64,000 bases of DNA, taken from Paenibacillus graminis (GTDB taxonomy: Bacteria > Bacillota > Bacilli > Paenibacillales > Paenibacillaceae). Below are positions 7,595-17,800 of the stretch, one piece after another. The first letter of the stretch is position 1. Each line of letters opens with the position of its first letter. A program made the position numbers and the translations under genes. The notes beneath the pieces are model-generated. The model was not told the origin of the DNA, searched no databases, and saw only the letters and a program-made list of their open reading frames with translations. The stretch lies in NCBI RefSeq assembly GCF_000758705.1, contig NZ_CP009287.1, forward strand, positions 3,348,001 to 3,412,000, given 5' to 3'.

Positions 7595-8191
7595 ATGTCC
7601 AAGAAAGAGCGTCAGCAGCAGCTGCTGCAGATAATAGATGGCAATCCCTTTGTGACTGACCGGGAACTGACCCGGCAGCTCAAAGTGAGCATACAGACGA
7701 TCCGGCTGGACCGGATGGAGCTCGGGATTCCCGAGCTGCGCGAGCGGATGAAGCAGATGGCAGAACACTCCTATGATCAGGTGCGTTCCCTGCCCGCAGA
7801 TGAAGTAGTCGGCGATATTGTAGACCTGCAGCTGGACCGCAGCGGGATTTCCATATTCGAAATTCGTGAGGAGCATGTATTCTCCAGAAACGGGATCGCA
7901 CGTGGACATTATGTGTTCGCCCAGGCCAATTCACTGGCGGTTGCTATTATCAATGACGAGATTGCCCTGACGGCTTCCGCTGATATCCGGTTTGTCCGCA
8001 TGGTACGGTTAGGCGAGAAATGTATTGCCAAAGCGCAAGTGCGTTCGCTCGCGGGCCGGAACGGCAAAGCCGAGGTGGACGTATTTACCTATGTCGGCGA
8101 AGAATTGGTTTTTCAGGGCCATTTCGTAGTATACCGGTCCGCAATTGAAGAATACAGCGAAGGGGGAAACCGCAGTGCTGATCGCCATTGA
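7595..8191 (+). CDS. fapR: Fatty acid and phospholipid synthesis repressor FapR
   Basis: FapR is the malonyl-CoA-sensing repressor of lipid synthesis in Firmicutes. The 198-residue protein has an N-terminal DeoR-like helix-turn-helix (VSIQTIRLDRMELGIPELRER near 32-52) and a hot-dog effector domain (SRNGIARGHYVFAQANSLAVA near 97-117). An operator for it lies at 7383-7402. The start is uncertain: the ATG at 7595 is 18 bases after the only ribosome binding site (AGGAGG, 7571-7576), whereas an in-frame ATA at 7586 has ideal spacing and would add three residues. The 3' end overlaps plsX by 17 bases, so the two are translationally coupled. Confidence 0.95.
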   Translation: MSKKERQQQLLQIIDGNPFVTDRELTRQLKVSIQTIRLDRMELGIPELRERMKQMAEHSYDQVRSLPADEVVGDIVDLQLDRSGISIFEIREEHVFSRNGIARGHYVFAQANSLAVAIINDEIALTASADIRFVRMVRLGEKCIAKAQVRSLAGRNGKAEVDVFTYVGEELVFQGHFVVYRSAIEEYSEGGNRSADRH

Positions 8192-9164
8192 TGCAATGGG
8201 CGGGGACAACGCTCCTGAATGCAATGTAGAGGGTGCTTTGTCCGCAGCTGCAGAGTGGAGTGACACGCAGATAGTGCTCGTAGGGGATGAAGCCAGACTT
8301 GAGCCGCTGCTGATAAATAAACCGTCGAACGTGACCATTCGTCATGCGGGGGACGTCATCGGTTCGGATGAAGAGCCGGTGAAGGCAGTCCGCCGCAAAA
8401 AGGATTCATCGATGGTGGTTGCCGGGCGCATGGTGCGTGAAGGCGAAGCGGATGCCATGATCTCGTCCGGGAACACAGGAGCCCTTATGACTACGGGGCT
8501 GCTGGTTGTGGGAAGAATGCAGGGGATTGAACGCCCTGCTCTTGCGCCTATGATCCCGACACTGGATGATACCGGAGTCCTGGCGCTCGATCTGGGTGCC
8601 AACATGGATGCCAAGCCGCAGCATCTGGTGCAATATGCGCTGATGGGCAGCATCTACCGCAGCAAGGTTCATGGAATCGCGAAGCCGCGCGTGGGTCTGC
8701 TGAATGTGGGCACAGAGCCGGGCAAAGGCAACGAGCTGACCAAGGAGGCTTATCCGCTGCTTGAAGCGCTGCAGGGCATTCATTTTGTCGGCAATGTGGA
8801 AGCCCGCGATGTGCTCACTGGGAGCTGCGATGTGCTCGTCTGCGACGGCTTTGCCGGGAATATACTATTGAAGACGCTGGAAGGAACAGCCGGTGCGATG
8901 TTCTCTTTGCTCAAGGAACAATTCAGCAAGTCTCTGAAGACGAAGCTGGGCGCAGCCATCCTGATGCCGGAGCTTCGGGGACTCAAGGGTAAGATGGATT
9001 ACAAGGAGCATGGCGGTGCTCCGCTGCTTGGTCTAAGCGGACTGGTAGTGAAGGGGCATGGCTCTTCTGACGGCAATGCGGTGAAGAATGCGGTCAGACA
9101 GGCCCGGATTGCCTTGCAAGCGGATTTAGTAGCCAGCATATCGAAGGAAATCAGCGGGAAGTGA
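8175..9164 (+). CDS. plsX: Phosphate acyltransferase PlsX
   Basis: PlsX converts acyl-ACP and phosphate to acyl-phosphate, the acyl donor that PlsY uses to start phospholipid synthesis. The 329-residue protein opens with VLIAIDAMGGDNAPE and contains SSGNTGALMTTG near residue 96 and GFAGNILLKTLEG near 220, all typical. The GTG at 8175 follows AAGGGGG at 8 bases; an ATG at 8145 inside fapR would give an unconserved extension. It overlaps fapR upstream and touches the start region of fabH downstream, forming one operon. Confidence 0.97.
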   Translation: MLIAIDAMGGDNAPECNVEGALSAAAEWSDTQIVLVGDEARLEPLLINKPSNVTIRHAGDVIGSDEEPVKAVRRKKDSSMVVAGRMVREGEADAMISSGNTGALMTTGLLVVGRMQGIERPALAPMIPTLDDTGVLALDLGANMDAKPQHLVQYALMGSIYRSKVHGIAKPRVGLLNVGTEPGKGNELTKEAYPLLEALQGIHFVGNVEARDVLTGSCDVLVCDGFAGNILLKTLEGTAGAMFSLLKEQFSKSLKTKLGAAILMPELRGLKGKMDYKEHGGAPLLGLSGLVVKGHGSSDGNAVKNAVRQARIALQADLVASISKEISGK

Positions 9165-9172
9165 GTGAAAAC

Positions 9173-10165
9173 ATGAAACAACAATTGCGACCGGTAGGAA
9201 TCATCGGAACAGGAAAATATGTGCCTGAAAAAATATTAACCAACAGTGATCTGGAGAAGATGGTTGAAACCAACGATGAATGGATTGTCAGCCGGACAGG
9301 CATCCGGGAACGCCACATTGCCGCCCCGCATGAAGCCACCTCGGATCTTGCCTACGAAGCAGCGGTTAGAGCGCTGGACTCGGCAGGAATCAAGGCGGAA
9401 GATCTGGAACTGATTATTGTAGCGACAGTTACACCGGATAGCACTGTCCCATCAACAGCGTGCATTCTGCAGGACAAGCTGGGAGCAAAAGGCGCAGCGG
9501 CATTTGACTTGTCGGCAGCCTGCTCCGGGTTCGTATACAGTCTGGCAACGGCAACCGGCTTTATCCAGAACGGTATGTACAACAATGCTCTGGTTATCGG
9601 AGCGGACACCTTGTCGCGCATTACGGATTATAGTGACCGCAACACCTGCGTATTGTTTGGTGATGGTGCCGGTGCCGTTATTATCGGCGAGGTTCCTGAA
9701 GGAAGAGGTTTTCTGTCCTTCGATCTCGGTGCGGAAGGTTCTGGCGGCAGCCTGCTGAATATAGAAGCAGGCGGCTCACGTCTGCCGGCCTCCCATCAGA
9801 CCATTGAAGATAAGAAGCATTTCCTCTATATGAACGGCCGTGAGGTCTTCAAATTTGCGGTCCGGGTTATGGGCACGGCTACAGAGCGCGTTCTTACCAA
9901 AGCGGGCCTCGGCAAAGAGAACATTGATCTGTTCGTTCCGCATCAGGCGAACATCCGCATCATTCAATCCGCGATGCAGCGTCTGGATTTGCCGCCCGAG
10001 AAATGCGTAATCAATGTGGACAAATACGCAAATACATCTGCGGCGTCGATTCCGCTTGCGCTGGTTGAAGCTGCGGAAGAAGGCCGGATCAAGGAAGGCG
10101 ACGCTGTGCTGATGGTCGGTTTTGGCGGCGGCCTTACTTGGGGGGCTTCTGTCCTGATTTGGTAG
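9173..10165 (+). CDS. fabH: 3-oxoacyl-ACP synthase III FabH
   Basis: FabH condenses acetyl-CoA or branched acyl-CoA primers with malonyl-ACP to start fatty acid synthesis; in this group it sets the branched-chain profile. The 330-residue protein carries the catalytic cysteine in AACSGFVYS, the histidine in PHQANIR and the asparagine in DKYANTSAASIP. The ATG at 9173 gives the usual N-terminus; a GTG at 9161 overlapping the plsX stop is an alternative adding four residues, and neither has an ideal ribosome binding site. It follows plsX directly and precedes fabD by 94 bases. Confidence 0.96.
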   Translation: MKQQLRPVGIIGTGKYVPEKILTNSDLEKMVETNDEWIVSRTGIRERHIAAPHEATSDLAYEAAVRALDSAGIKAEDLELIIVATVTPDSTVPSTACILQDKLGAKGAAAFDLSAACSGFVYSLATATGFIQNGMYNNALVIGADTLSRITDYSDRNTCVLFGDGAGAVIIGEVPEGRGFLSFDLGAEGSGGSLLNIEAGGSRLPASHQTIEDKKHFLYMNGREVFKFAVRVMGTATERVLTKAGLGKENIDLFVPHQANIRIIQSAMQRLDLPPEKCVINVDKYANTSAASIPLALVEAAEEGRIKEGDAVLMVGFGGGLTWGASVLIW

Positions 10166-10259
10166 TCAGCAGAACCTATATATTATAGAAGGAAGTGGCG
10201 TCAGGACAGCCTGAATCAGGCTGACGTCCCGGCCGTTCAACGAGAAGGAGTTCAGACAT

Positions 10260-11195
10260 ATGGGTAAAATTGCATTTGTTTTTCCCGGCCAGGGTGCACA
10301 GGCAGTGGGTATGGGTAAGGATGTGTATGATGCTCTCCCGCACAGCCGTGCGGTATTCGAAAAAGGCGATGAAGAGCTGGGGTTTCCGCTGAGCCGTCTT
10401 ATTTTTGAAGGGCCGGACAGTGAACTGAAGCAGACAGTGAATACACAGCCTGCACTTGTAACAACCAGTGTGGCTTATCTTGAGGCACTTCGTGAACATG
10501 GCGTGAATCCTGACTATGTTGCGGGGCACAGCCTCGGGGAATACAGTGCGCTGGTAGCAGCCGGAGCTATGGCATATGAAGATGCAGTAAGCCTGGTACG
10601 TCTGCGCGGACGTTTTATGGAAGAAGCGGTTCCCGGTGGACAAGGGGCAATGGCGGCAGTGCTTGGAGCGGAGCGTGAAGCTTTGGCTGGGCTGTGCCGC
10701 TCCATATCGGAAGCTGGCAACGCTGTAGAACTTGCCAACGTCAACTGCCCTGGGCAAATTGTAATCTCCGGTACCAAGGCAGGGGTCGAAGAAGCTGCTC
10801 AGCGCATCAAGGAAATTGGCGGCAAACGGGCCATTCCGCTTGAAGTAAGCGGCCCCTTCCATTCCTCCTTGATGAAAGAAGCTGCTGAGCGCCTGGCTGT
10901 AGAATTAGAAAAGGTAACCATCAACACTCCTTCTGTGCCGGTAATTGTTAATGTGAATGCAACAGCGGTCACAGAACCCGATGAAATTCGGGAACTTCTG
11001 ATACAGCAGGTATTTTCTCCTGTATTGTGGCAGGATAGTGTAGAGTGGATGATTGCTGCCGGAGTGGACACCTTTGTGGAGATTGGTCCCGGCAGTGTGC
11101 TTGCAGGATTGATCCGCAAGATTGACAAGACTGTCAGGATTGTCAATATCAACAGTCTTGAAAGTGCTAAGGCTAAGCTGGTAAGCCCAGTCTAA
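10260..11195 (+). CDS. fabD: Malonyl-CoA:ACP transacylase FabD
   Basis: FabD loads malonyl groups from CoA onto acyl carrier protein. The 311-residue protein has FPGQGAQAVGMGKD at the N-terminus, the catalytic serine in GHSLGEYSAL near residue 90 and the histidine in GPFHSSLM near 200. The start ATG follows GAAGGAG. The 94-base gap before it contains an AGCCTG/CAGGCT hairpin (near 10208-10222) without a T run, so read-through from fabH is expected. Confidence 0.97.
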   Translation: MGKIAFVFPGQGAQAVGMGKDVYDALPHSRAVFEKGDEELGFPLSRLIFEGPDSELKQTVNTQPALVTTSVAYLEALREHGVNPDYVAGHSLGEYSALVAAGAMAYEDAVSLVRLRGRFMEEAVPGGQGAMAAVLGAEREALAGLCRSISEAGNAVELANVNCPGQIVISGTKAGVEEAAQRIKEIGGKRAIPLEVSGPFHSSLMKEAAERLAVELEKVTINTPSVPVIVNVNATAVTEPDEIRELLIQQVFSPVLWQDSVEWMIAAGVDTFVEIGPGSVLAGLIRKIDKTVRIVNINSLESAKAKLVSPV

Positions 11196-11230
11196 TCAAG
11201 TGATGTGGAATGGATGAAAGGGGATAAGCG

Positions 11231-11980
11231 ATGTTCTCAGCATTAAAAGGCCAGACCGCTCTCGTCACAGGCGGATCCCGCGGCATCGGCCGCAGTATTG
11301 CGCTTCAGCTTGCGGAGTATGGTGTGAAAGTGGCCGTAAATTATTCCGGTAACGAAGCGGCTGCACAGGAGACCGTAGCCCGCATCATCGAGCTTGGCTC
11401 AGAGGCCATTGCCATCCAAGGCGATGTCGGCAACAGCCAGCAAGCGGAGAATATGGTCAAAGAGGTTATTAACACCTGGGGTAAGATTGACATTCTTGTC
11501 AATAACGCTGGTATTACCCGGGACAATCTCATTGTGCGGATGAAGGAAGAAGAATTTGACCAGGTGATCGAAACGAATCTCAAAGGCGTGTTTAACTGTC
11601 TTAAATCAGCTACCCGCCCGATGATGAAACAGCGGTACGGCCGGATTATCAATATTTCTTCCATTATAGGCGTAATTGGAAATGCCAGTCAGGTGAACTA
11701 TTCTGCTGCCAAAGCAGGCATAATAGGGATGACGAAGTCGGCGGCGCGCGAGCTGTCCTCACGGGGTATTACTGTGAACTGCATCGCTCCCGGGTTTATT
11801 GATACCGAAATGACGCATCAACTGTCCGATGAAGTCCGCAGCGAGTACGAGAAGGGAATTCCCCTTGCCCGGCTCGGGCGGCCGGAGGACATTGCCATGA
11901 CGGTTGTATTTCTGGCCTCGGAAGGGGCAGCCTACATGACCGGCCAGACACTTCACGTGGATGGCGGAATGTACATGTAA
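11231..11980 (+). CDS. fabG: 3-oxoacyl-ACP reductase FabG
   Basis: FabG reduces 3-oxoacyl-ACP with NADPH, the first reductive step of each elongation cycle. The 249-residue protein is a classical short-chain dehydrogenase: cofactor loop TGGSRGIG near residue 13, NNAG near 88, catalytic serine in NISSIIG near 142 and YSAAKAG near 155. The start follows AAAGGGGA. It lies 35 bases after fabD. Confidence 0.97.
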   Translation: MFSALKGQTALVTGGSRGIGRSIALQLAEYGVKVAVNYSGNEAAAQETVARIIELGSEAIAIQGDVGNSQQAENMVKEVINTWGKIDILVNNAGITRDNLIVRMKEEEFDQVIETNLKGVFNCLKSATRPMMKQRYGRIINISSIIGVIGNASQVNYSAAKAGIIGMTKSAARELSSRGITVNCIAPGFIDTEMTHQLSDEVRSEYEKGIPLARLGRPEDIAMTVVFLASEGAAYMTGQTLHVDGGMYM

Positions 11981-12050
11981 GGCCGGCAAAGCTGTAAAGT
12001 CTTACAGTGGAAGAGAATTGGGGCGGCCGGAAAGCGTTTTTTGAGCTCTA

Positions 12051-12083
12051 TGGTATTTTGACTTCATATCTCGTATAATACCA
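12051..12083 (+). promoter_or_regulatory. Promoter and inverted repeat before acpP
   Basis: A perfect TATAAT (12074-12079) lies 22 bases before the acpP start, but no good -35 box is at normal distance (TTGACT at 12058 is only 10 bases away). TGGTATT (12051-12057) and AATACCA (12077-12083) form a perfect 7-bp inverted repeat around this region, which could bind a regulator. It does not resemble the FapR box. Confidence 0.5.
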
Positions 12084-12101
12084 AAAGAGGAGGTGAACCG
12101 G

Positions 12102-12335
12102 ATGTCCGATGTATTGGAGCGTGTGAAACGCATTGTCATCGACCGCTTAGGTGCCGATGAAGCTGAGGTAACATTAGAAGCGTCTTTCAAAGATGATTTA
12201 GGTGCTGATTCTCTTGATGTAGTAGAATTGGTTATGGAATTGGAAGATGAATTCGATATGGAAATCTCTGATGAAGATGCAGAGAAGATTACGACCGTGG
12301 GTGAAGTTGTGAAGTACATACAATCTCATACCTAG
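12102..12335 (+). CDS. acpP: Acyl carrier protein
   Basis: This 77-residue acidic protein carries the growing acyl chain on a phosphopantetheine arm. The attachment serine is in [19 protein letters not shown] near residue 36, and the length is standard. The ATG at 12102 lies 8 bases after AGGAGG; an upstream GTG at 12093 overlaps that site. It has its own promoter region and a terminator after it, so it can be made at a higher level than its neighbours. Confidence 0.98.
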   Translation: MSDVLERVKRIVIDRLGADEAEVTLEASFKDDLGADSLDVVELVMELEDEFDMEISDEDAEKITTVGEVVKYIQSHT

Positions 12336-12346
12336 AGTCATATGAT

Positions 12347-12385
12347 TGAGAGTCCCGTTCCTACAGAGGGCGGGACTTCTCCTCA
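12347..12385 (+). terminator. Terminator after acpP
   Basis: GAGAGTCCCG and CGGGACTTCTC form a stem with one bulge, followed by CTCATTTT. The T run is short, so some read-through into fabF is likely. Confidence 0.6.
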
Positions 12386-12533
12386 TTTTACAGAGCAATA
12401 GCAGTACCAGAGGATGCCACATGCACCTTTACGGAGAAAATAACTGAACCCCGCATGGTTTGACCTTGCGGCGACTTAAGTTTATATAGTTTTCCTTACA
12501 AGAAGATACAGCCTACAGATGGGGTGATTGCGT

Positions 12534-13772
12534 TTGAGTCATAGAGTAGTTGTTACAGGTATGGGTGTGATAACATCGCTTGGTGCGGATTTGGATACGT
12601 TTTGGGATAATCTGATGAGCGGCAAGTCCGGAATCTCAACGGTAGATACCTTTGATGTCAGTGAGTACACTACCAAGATTGCAGCGGCAGTCAAAGACTT
12701 TGATCCAGAGGCGCGGTTTGGCCGCAAGGAAGCGCGCAAGATGGACCGTTTTGTCCAGTTTGCCGTGGCTGCCGGAGAAGATGCGCTGAAGGACAGCGGA
12801 CTTGTGATCGGTGAGGATATCGATGCGGAGCGGATCGGTGTATCGGTCGGATCCGGTATTGGTGGACTGGGTACATGGGAAGACAACCATAATCTCCTAT
12901 TGGAGAAAGGCCCCAAACGCGTCAGCCCGTTTTTCATCCCCATGATGATTGCCAACATGGGTTCAGGGCAGCTGTCGATCAGTTTAGGTGCAAAAGGTCC
13001 GAATACAACAACAGTGACGGCTTGTGCAACAGGAAGCCATTCGATTGGGGAATCCTTCCGCCTGATTCAGCGCGGCGATGCAGATGCGATGATCTGTGGC
13101 GGTTCGGAGGCTACCATCCGTCCTACCGGAATGGCCGGCTTTTGTGCAATGAGAGCCATGTCTACACGCAACGAAGAGCCTGAGAAGGCCAGCCGGCCGT
13201 TTGACATTGACCGTGACGGGTTCGTTATGGGCGAAGGTGCAGGGATTCTGATACTTGAATCACTGGAGCATGCCGAGAAACGCGGTGCCAAGATTTATGC
13301 CGAAGTGATTGGCTACGGTCTGAGCGCAGATGCCCACCATATGACAGAGCCGGACCCGGATGGTGCCGCACGCTGCATCAAGATGGCGATCCGCGATGCC
13401 GGAATTGCACCTGAAGAGATTGATTACATTAACGCGCATGGAACCTCCACCCCTGTTGGCGACAAGTCAGAAACTTCTGCTGTCAAGAAGGCTCTGGGAG
13501 ATCATGCCTACAAGGTTGCGATCAGCTCCACCAAATCCATGACAGGCCACTTGCTTGGTGCTGCCGGGGGTGTGGAAGCTATCATATGCGGATTGTCTCT
13601 GCAAAAGGGCATGATTGCGCCAACCATTAATTTGGACAATCCCGACCCGGAATGCGACTTGGACTATGTTCCGAATGTTCCGCGCAAAGCAGAGCTTAAC
13701 ATCGTTATGTCAAATTCCTTTGGCTTCGGAGGACATAACGCTACGGTAATTCTCAAAAAATATAATCAGTAA
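12534..13772 (+). CDS. fabF: 3-oxoacyl-ACP synthase II FabF
   Basis: FabF performs the elongating condensation of acyl-ACP with malonyl-ACP. The 412-residue protein has the thiolase-fold triad: cysteine in [11 protein letters not shown] near residue 164, histidines in [11 protein letters not shown] near 303 and [12 protein letters not shown] near 340. I chose the TTG at 12534 because GGGGTGA ends 6 bases before it and it gives the usual opening [12 protein letters not shown]; a TTG at 12528 abuts the ribosome binding site. rnc follows 13 bases downstream. Confidence 0.96.
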   Translation: MSHRVVVTGMGVITSLGADLDTFWDNLMSGKSGISTVDTFDVSEYTTKIAAAVKDFDPEARFGRKEARKMDRFVQFAVAAGEDALKDSGLVIGEDIDAERIGVSVGSGIGGLGTWEDNHNLLLEKGPKRVSPFFIPMMIANMGSGQLSISLGAKGPNTTTVTACATGSHSIGESFRLIQRGDADAMICGGSEATIRPTGMAGFCAMRAMSTRNEEPEKASRPFDIDRDGFVMGEGAGILILESLEHAEKRGAKIYAEVIGYGLSADAHHMTEPDPDGAARCIKMAIRDAGIAPEEIDYINAHGTSTPVGDKSETSAVKKALGDHAYKVAISSTKSMTGHLLGAAGGVEAIICGLSLQKGMIAPTINLDNPDPECDLDYVPNVPRKAELNIVMSNSFGFGGHNATVILKKYNQ

Positions 13773-13785
13773 GGGAGACAGTGCG

Positions 13786-14490
13786 GTGAAAGGAGACCTG
13801 AAGCAGTTACAAAGCCAACTTCAAATCCAATTTCACGATGCTGTACTTCTGAAGCAAGCCTTTACCCATGCCTCCTATGTGAATGAACACCGGTTCAATC
13901 AGCATCAGGACAACGAGCGTCTGGAATTTCTGGGCGATGCAGTTCTGGAGCTGACGGTGTCTGAATATTTGTACAATCTGCTTCCGGACAGACCTGAAGG
14001 TGAGCTGACCAAGCTGCGCGCGGCAATCGTATGCGAGCCGTCCTTAGTCAGATTTGCCGAGAGTCTTGGTTTTGGACGCTATGTACTGCTGGGTAAAGGG
14101 GAAGAACTTACGGGCGGCAGAACCCGCCCGGCCTTGCTGGCCGATGTGTTCGAATCCTTCGTGGGAGCGCTTTATCTGGACCAGGGGCTGGAAACGGCCC
14201 GGCGGTTTCTCGATAATCATGTATTCCCGCTGGTGGAGACGGACGGCAAGCTGCAAATGCAGATGAGCGATTTCAAGACGGAGCTTCAGGAGCTGATTCA
14301 GCATCACGGAATGGGTACGCTGGAATATCGGATTATTGAAGAACGTGGACCAGCACATGAACGGGAATTCGTCTCTGAGGTTTATATGGCGGGCCGGTCA
14401 CTTGGCAGCGGCAGTGGCCGCTCCAAGAAAGAAGCGGAGCAGCAGGCGGCAGCGGCAGCACTTTTGCGGCTGAAGGAAGATGGCGCTTAA
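13786..14490 (+). CDS. rnc: Ribonuclease III
   Basis: RNase III cleaves double-stranded RNA and processes the rRNA precursor. The 234-residue protein has the signature [14 protein letters not shown] near residue 43 with the acidic metal-binding residues, a second acidic site in [15 protein letters not shown] near 122, and a C-terminal double-stranded RNA-binding domain (about 160-230) ending in [16 protein letters not shown]. The start is GTG at 13786 after AGGGAG. The order fabF-rnc-smc-ftsY is conserved in Firmicutes. Confidence 0.97.
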   Translation: MKGDLKQLQSQLQIQFHDAVLLKQAFTHASYVNEHRFNQHQDNERLEFLGDAVLELTVSEYLYNLLPDRPEGELTKLRAAIVCEPSLVRFAESLGFGRYVLLGKGEELTGGRTRPALLADVFESFVGALYLDQGLETARRFLDNHVFPLVETDGKLQMQMSDFKTELQELIQHHGMGTLEYRIIEERGPAHEREFVSEVYMAGRSLGSGSGRSKKEAEQQAAAAALLRLKEDGA

Positions 14491-14534
14491 GTGCCGGGCT
14501 GCAGATTTAGGGTTTGTTTTAGTCTAGCGGAGGA

Positions 14535-14594
14535 GAGCAGCAATGGTCTGAATGCCGGCGTACAGGCGGAGCTCAGACTTTTGCTGCTCTTTTT
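14535..14594 (+). terminator. Strong terminator after rnc
   Basis: GAGCAGCAA (14535-14543) pairs with TTGCTGCTC (14581-14589), with an inner GTCTGA/TCAGAC stem, followed by TTTTTC. It ends the fab-rnc transcript. Confidence 0.85.
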
Positions 14595-14703
14595 CGGAAT
14601 ACGCGCAGGATTATTGATTGCGGGGAGTCAGACTCCCTTTATCCAAAGAAGGCACAGCCGTTTTTGTTAAATAATGATTTGTATGCTTCACGCGATAAAT
14701 TTT

Positions 14704-14773
14704 CCTTATATTTCTCGCTGAAACGATACGTCCTTAAAAGGATGGCGAAGCCGTTTCCACGTGTGGCAAATAG
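14704..14773 (+). repeat. Structured leader element, copy 2 (smc)
   Basis: Starting CCTTATATTTCTCGCTGAAACG and continuing to GCGAAGCCGTTTCC, this stretch matches copy 1 at 7498-7570. GAAACG pairs with CGTTTC, CGTCCTT pairs with AAGGATG inside, and CCACGTGTGG forms a small following hairpin. The 372-base gap between rnc and smc holds the rnc terminator, this element and the smc promoter. Confidence 0.6.
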
Positions 14774-14810
14774 GGTCTGAAGTCCGCCAGGGGTCCGGTG
14801 TATTAGGGCT

Positions 14811-14839
14811 ATTTAGGCGGTGAACCGCTATGGTATAAT
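14811..14839 (+). promoter_or_regulatory. Extended -10 promoter of smc
   Basis: TGgTATAAT (TG at 14831-14832, hexamer 14834-14839) is an extended -10 box; the -35 at 17 bases is a weak ATTTAG. A small GCGGT/ACCGC inverted repeat (about 14817-14828) lies between the two. Confidence 0.65.
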
Positions 14840-14862
14840 GGGGCAGAGGTGAATAAGAGGGT

Positions 14863-17800
14863 ATGTTTTTGAAACGGATTGAATTAGCTGGCTTTAAATC
14901 ATTTGCCGACAAAACGGAAATGGAATTTGTGCGCGGAATTACAGCCGTAGTGGGTCCGAACGGCAGCGGCAAAAGCAATATTTCCGACGGCATCCGCTGG
15001 GTGCTGGGCGAACAAAGCGCCAAATCGCTGCGCGGCGGCAAGATGGAGGATATTATCTTTGCCGGGAGCGATGCGCGGAAGGCTGTGAACTACGGGGAAG
15101 TGTCGCTTACGCTGGATAATGAGGATCATGTGCTGCCCCTGGATTTCAGCGAGGTGACTGTAACCCGCCGTGTGCACCGCAGCGGAGAAAGTGAATACTT
15201 AATCAATAAGCAGGCTTGCCGTCTGAAGGATATCACAGAGCTGTTCATGGATACCGGTATCGGGCGCGAGGCTTATTCGATTATTGGACAAGGCCGGATT
15301 GAAGAAATTCTCAGTACCCGTTCTGAGGACCGGCGCGGCATATTTGAAGAAGCCTCAGGGATTGTTAAATATAAATCACGCAAAAGAGATGCGGGACGCA
15401 AGCTCGATGAAACAGAGCAGAATCTGCTGCGTATTCACGATCTGATCAGTGAACTGGAGGATCAGGTGGGACCGCTGAAGGATCAGTCCGAGAAGGCGAT
15501 CCGTTACAAGGAACTGCGCGAGCAGCTCAAGCAGCTGGAGATCTCTGTGTATGTCCACCAGATCGAAGGCATACATACCGCGTGGAAGGAAGGCAATGAC
15601 CGTCTGGAAGTGCTGCGCGACGAGCAGCTTGAGCTGTCCACTATCGTTTCAGCCCATGATGCCAAGCTTGAAAGCGGACGCGCCGAGCTGCGCTTATTGG
15701 AAGAAGAAGTAGAGAAGCTGCAGGAGCAGCTGCTGCGTTATAGTGAAGCTAATGAGAAAAGCGAAGGCTACGGTGAGCTGCTGAAGGAACGCAGACGCAA
15801 TCTGGAGAGCAACCGGGAGCAGCTGCTGGCCACCCTTGGATCTGTGGGCGAACGTTCCGAAGGCCGGCAGCGTGAGCTTGCAGAGCTGGAGCATAAGCTG
15901 CAGCAATCCCGGCAGGCTCTTGAAGAGCTGCGGACACAGCTTGCAGATGAGGAGTCCAGGCTGGAAGGCGTAGCCGGAGGCATTAACCAGAGCAAGGAAG
16001 AGCAGCTGAAAAGTGCACTCCTGGAGCTGATGAATCTGATGGCCCAGGCCCGGAATGAAATCCGCTATGCGGACCAGCAGAAGGAAAGCCTGGAGCGCAG
16101 AATGAGCCGCAGCCAGGAAGAGAGCGGAAAATGGACAGCGAAGCTGAAGGAATTAACCGCTGCCCAAAACGGTCTGAAGGACAAAATTGCCGGCTTGGGC
16201 AAAGAAATCGGTGCGCTGCGCAATGCATACATCACGGAAAGCGAGCAAACCAGTAAACGTCAGAAGCTGCTGGAGGAGACACAGAGCGGACTCCGCAAAT
16301 GGGAGCAGAAGCGTGAAGCCCAGGTTTCCCGGCATGAGACGATGAAGGAAATGCAGGATGATTTTGACGGATTTATGCTCGGTGTCAAAGAGGTGCTGAA
16401 GGGTGCGCGCAAAGGCCAGCTAAGCGGCGTACATGGTGCTGTCGCTGAGCTGATTTCGGTTCCGGAGAAGCTGGAAATGGCTGTCGAGACGGCGTTGGGG
16501 GCTTCGCTCCAGCATGTGGTAATGGATAATGAGGCGGTGTCCCGGCAAGCGATAAGCTTTCTGAAACAGCGTCAACTGGGACGTGCGACCTTTCTGCCGC
16601 TCGATGTCATCCGTGCCCGGCAGATTGGCGGAAGCGACCGCAGTATGGTGGAAGGTGCCGACGGTTTTGTCGGAATTGGTTCTGAGCTGGTGGGTTTCGA
16701 AGATAGATATGCAAGTATAGTCGGCAGCCTGCTGGGGAATGTAGTTATCGCCGAGAGCCTGGAACAGGCGAACCGCATTGCCGCCAAGTGCCAGTACCGT
16801 TATAGAGTGGTGACCTTGGAGGGCGATGTTGTCAATGCGGGCGGTTCCATGACCGGGGGAAGCCAGCATAAGAAGAACAACAGCCTGTTAAGCCGCAAGC
16901 GCCAGCTGGACCAGTTGTTCAGCGAGATTGAGGAAAGTGAGCGGCAGATCGTGAAGCTGAAGCAGGGCATCAGCCGGCTGCGGGAGGAGCAGGAGAGTGC
17001 TTCGCGGAAGCTGGAGGAGCTGCGCCATGACGGTGATGAGAAGCGTCTGGAGGAGCAGCGTGTCTCCGGTGACCTGAAACAGCTGGAGCAGGAGCTTCGC
17101 CATGTGCAGGAACAGGTCGACGGAGCCGGTGCCGAGCGCAGCGGGTTCGAAAGCGAGGTCCGGGCGCTGGAGGAGAGCCGCAAACAAGCGGCTGCTGAGC
17201 TTGAGCGGCTGGAGAAGGAAGAGAAAGAAGCCCATGAGGCGATCCGGACTGCTGAATCTGCGCGCAAGGCGAATGAGTCGGCCAAGGAAGAGCTGCAGAG
17301 CAAGCTGACCGGGATGAAGGTCACCGAGGGCAAGCTGGACCAGGAGATTTTCTCTCTGGAAGAGCAGGTGCGGCGCATGAGACAGGATGCGGGTTCGCAG
17401 GATAAAGAGCTGCGCCAGAGCCGCAGTCTGCTGATCACTATTGAGAAGGATCTGGAAGAAAACACGAAGGAAGCTGTGAAGCAGCAGGAAGACCTGAACA
17501 GCTATCGGCTGAAAAAAGAAGAGACGGCGGCCAAGCTGGATCTGGCCCGTGCCGACCGTGCGGCGTTAACACGCAAGCTGGAGCTGGCCGAAGGCGAGAC
17601 CAAGGATCAGCGCCAGGCACTCAAAACCGTTGACGACAAGCTGCGCTCCACAGAAGTTGCCGTAGGGCGGCTCGATGTGGAGCTGGATAATATTCTGCGC
17701 AAGCTGAGTGACGACTACGAACTGAGCTACGAACTGGCAAAGCAGCGTTATGCGGTGCCTGAGGACGTGCCTGCCGCCCAACTGGAGGTGCAGCGTCTCA

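Noticed and set aside
10204..10235. Hairpin between fabH and fabD as a terminator
   Set aside because: The AGCCTG/CAGGCT stem is short and has no T run; the operon continues.
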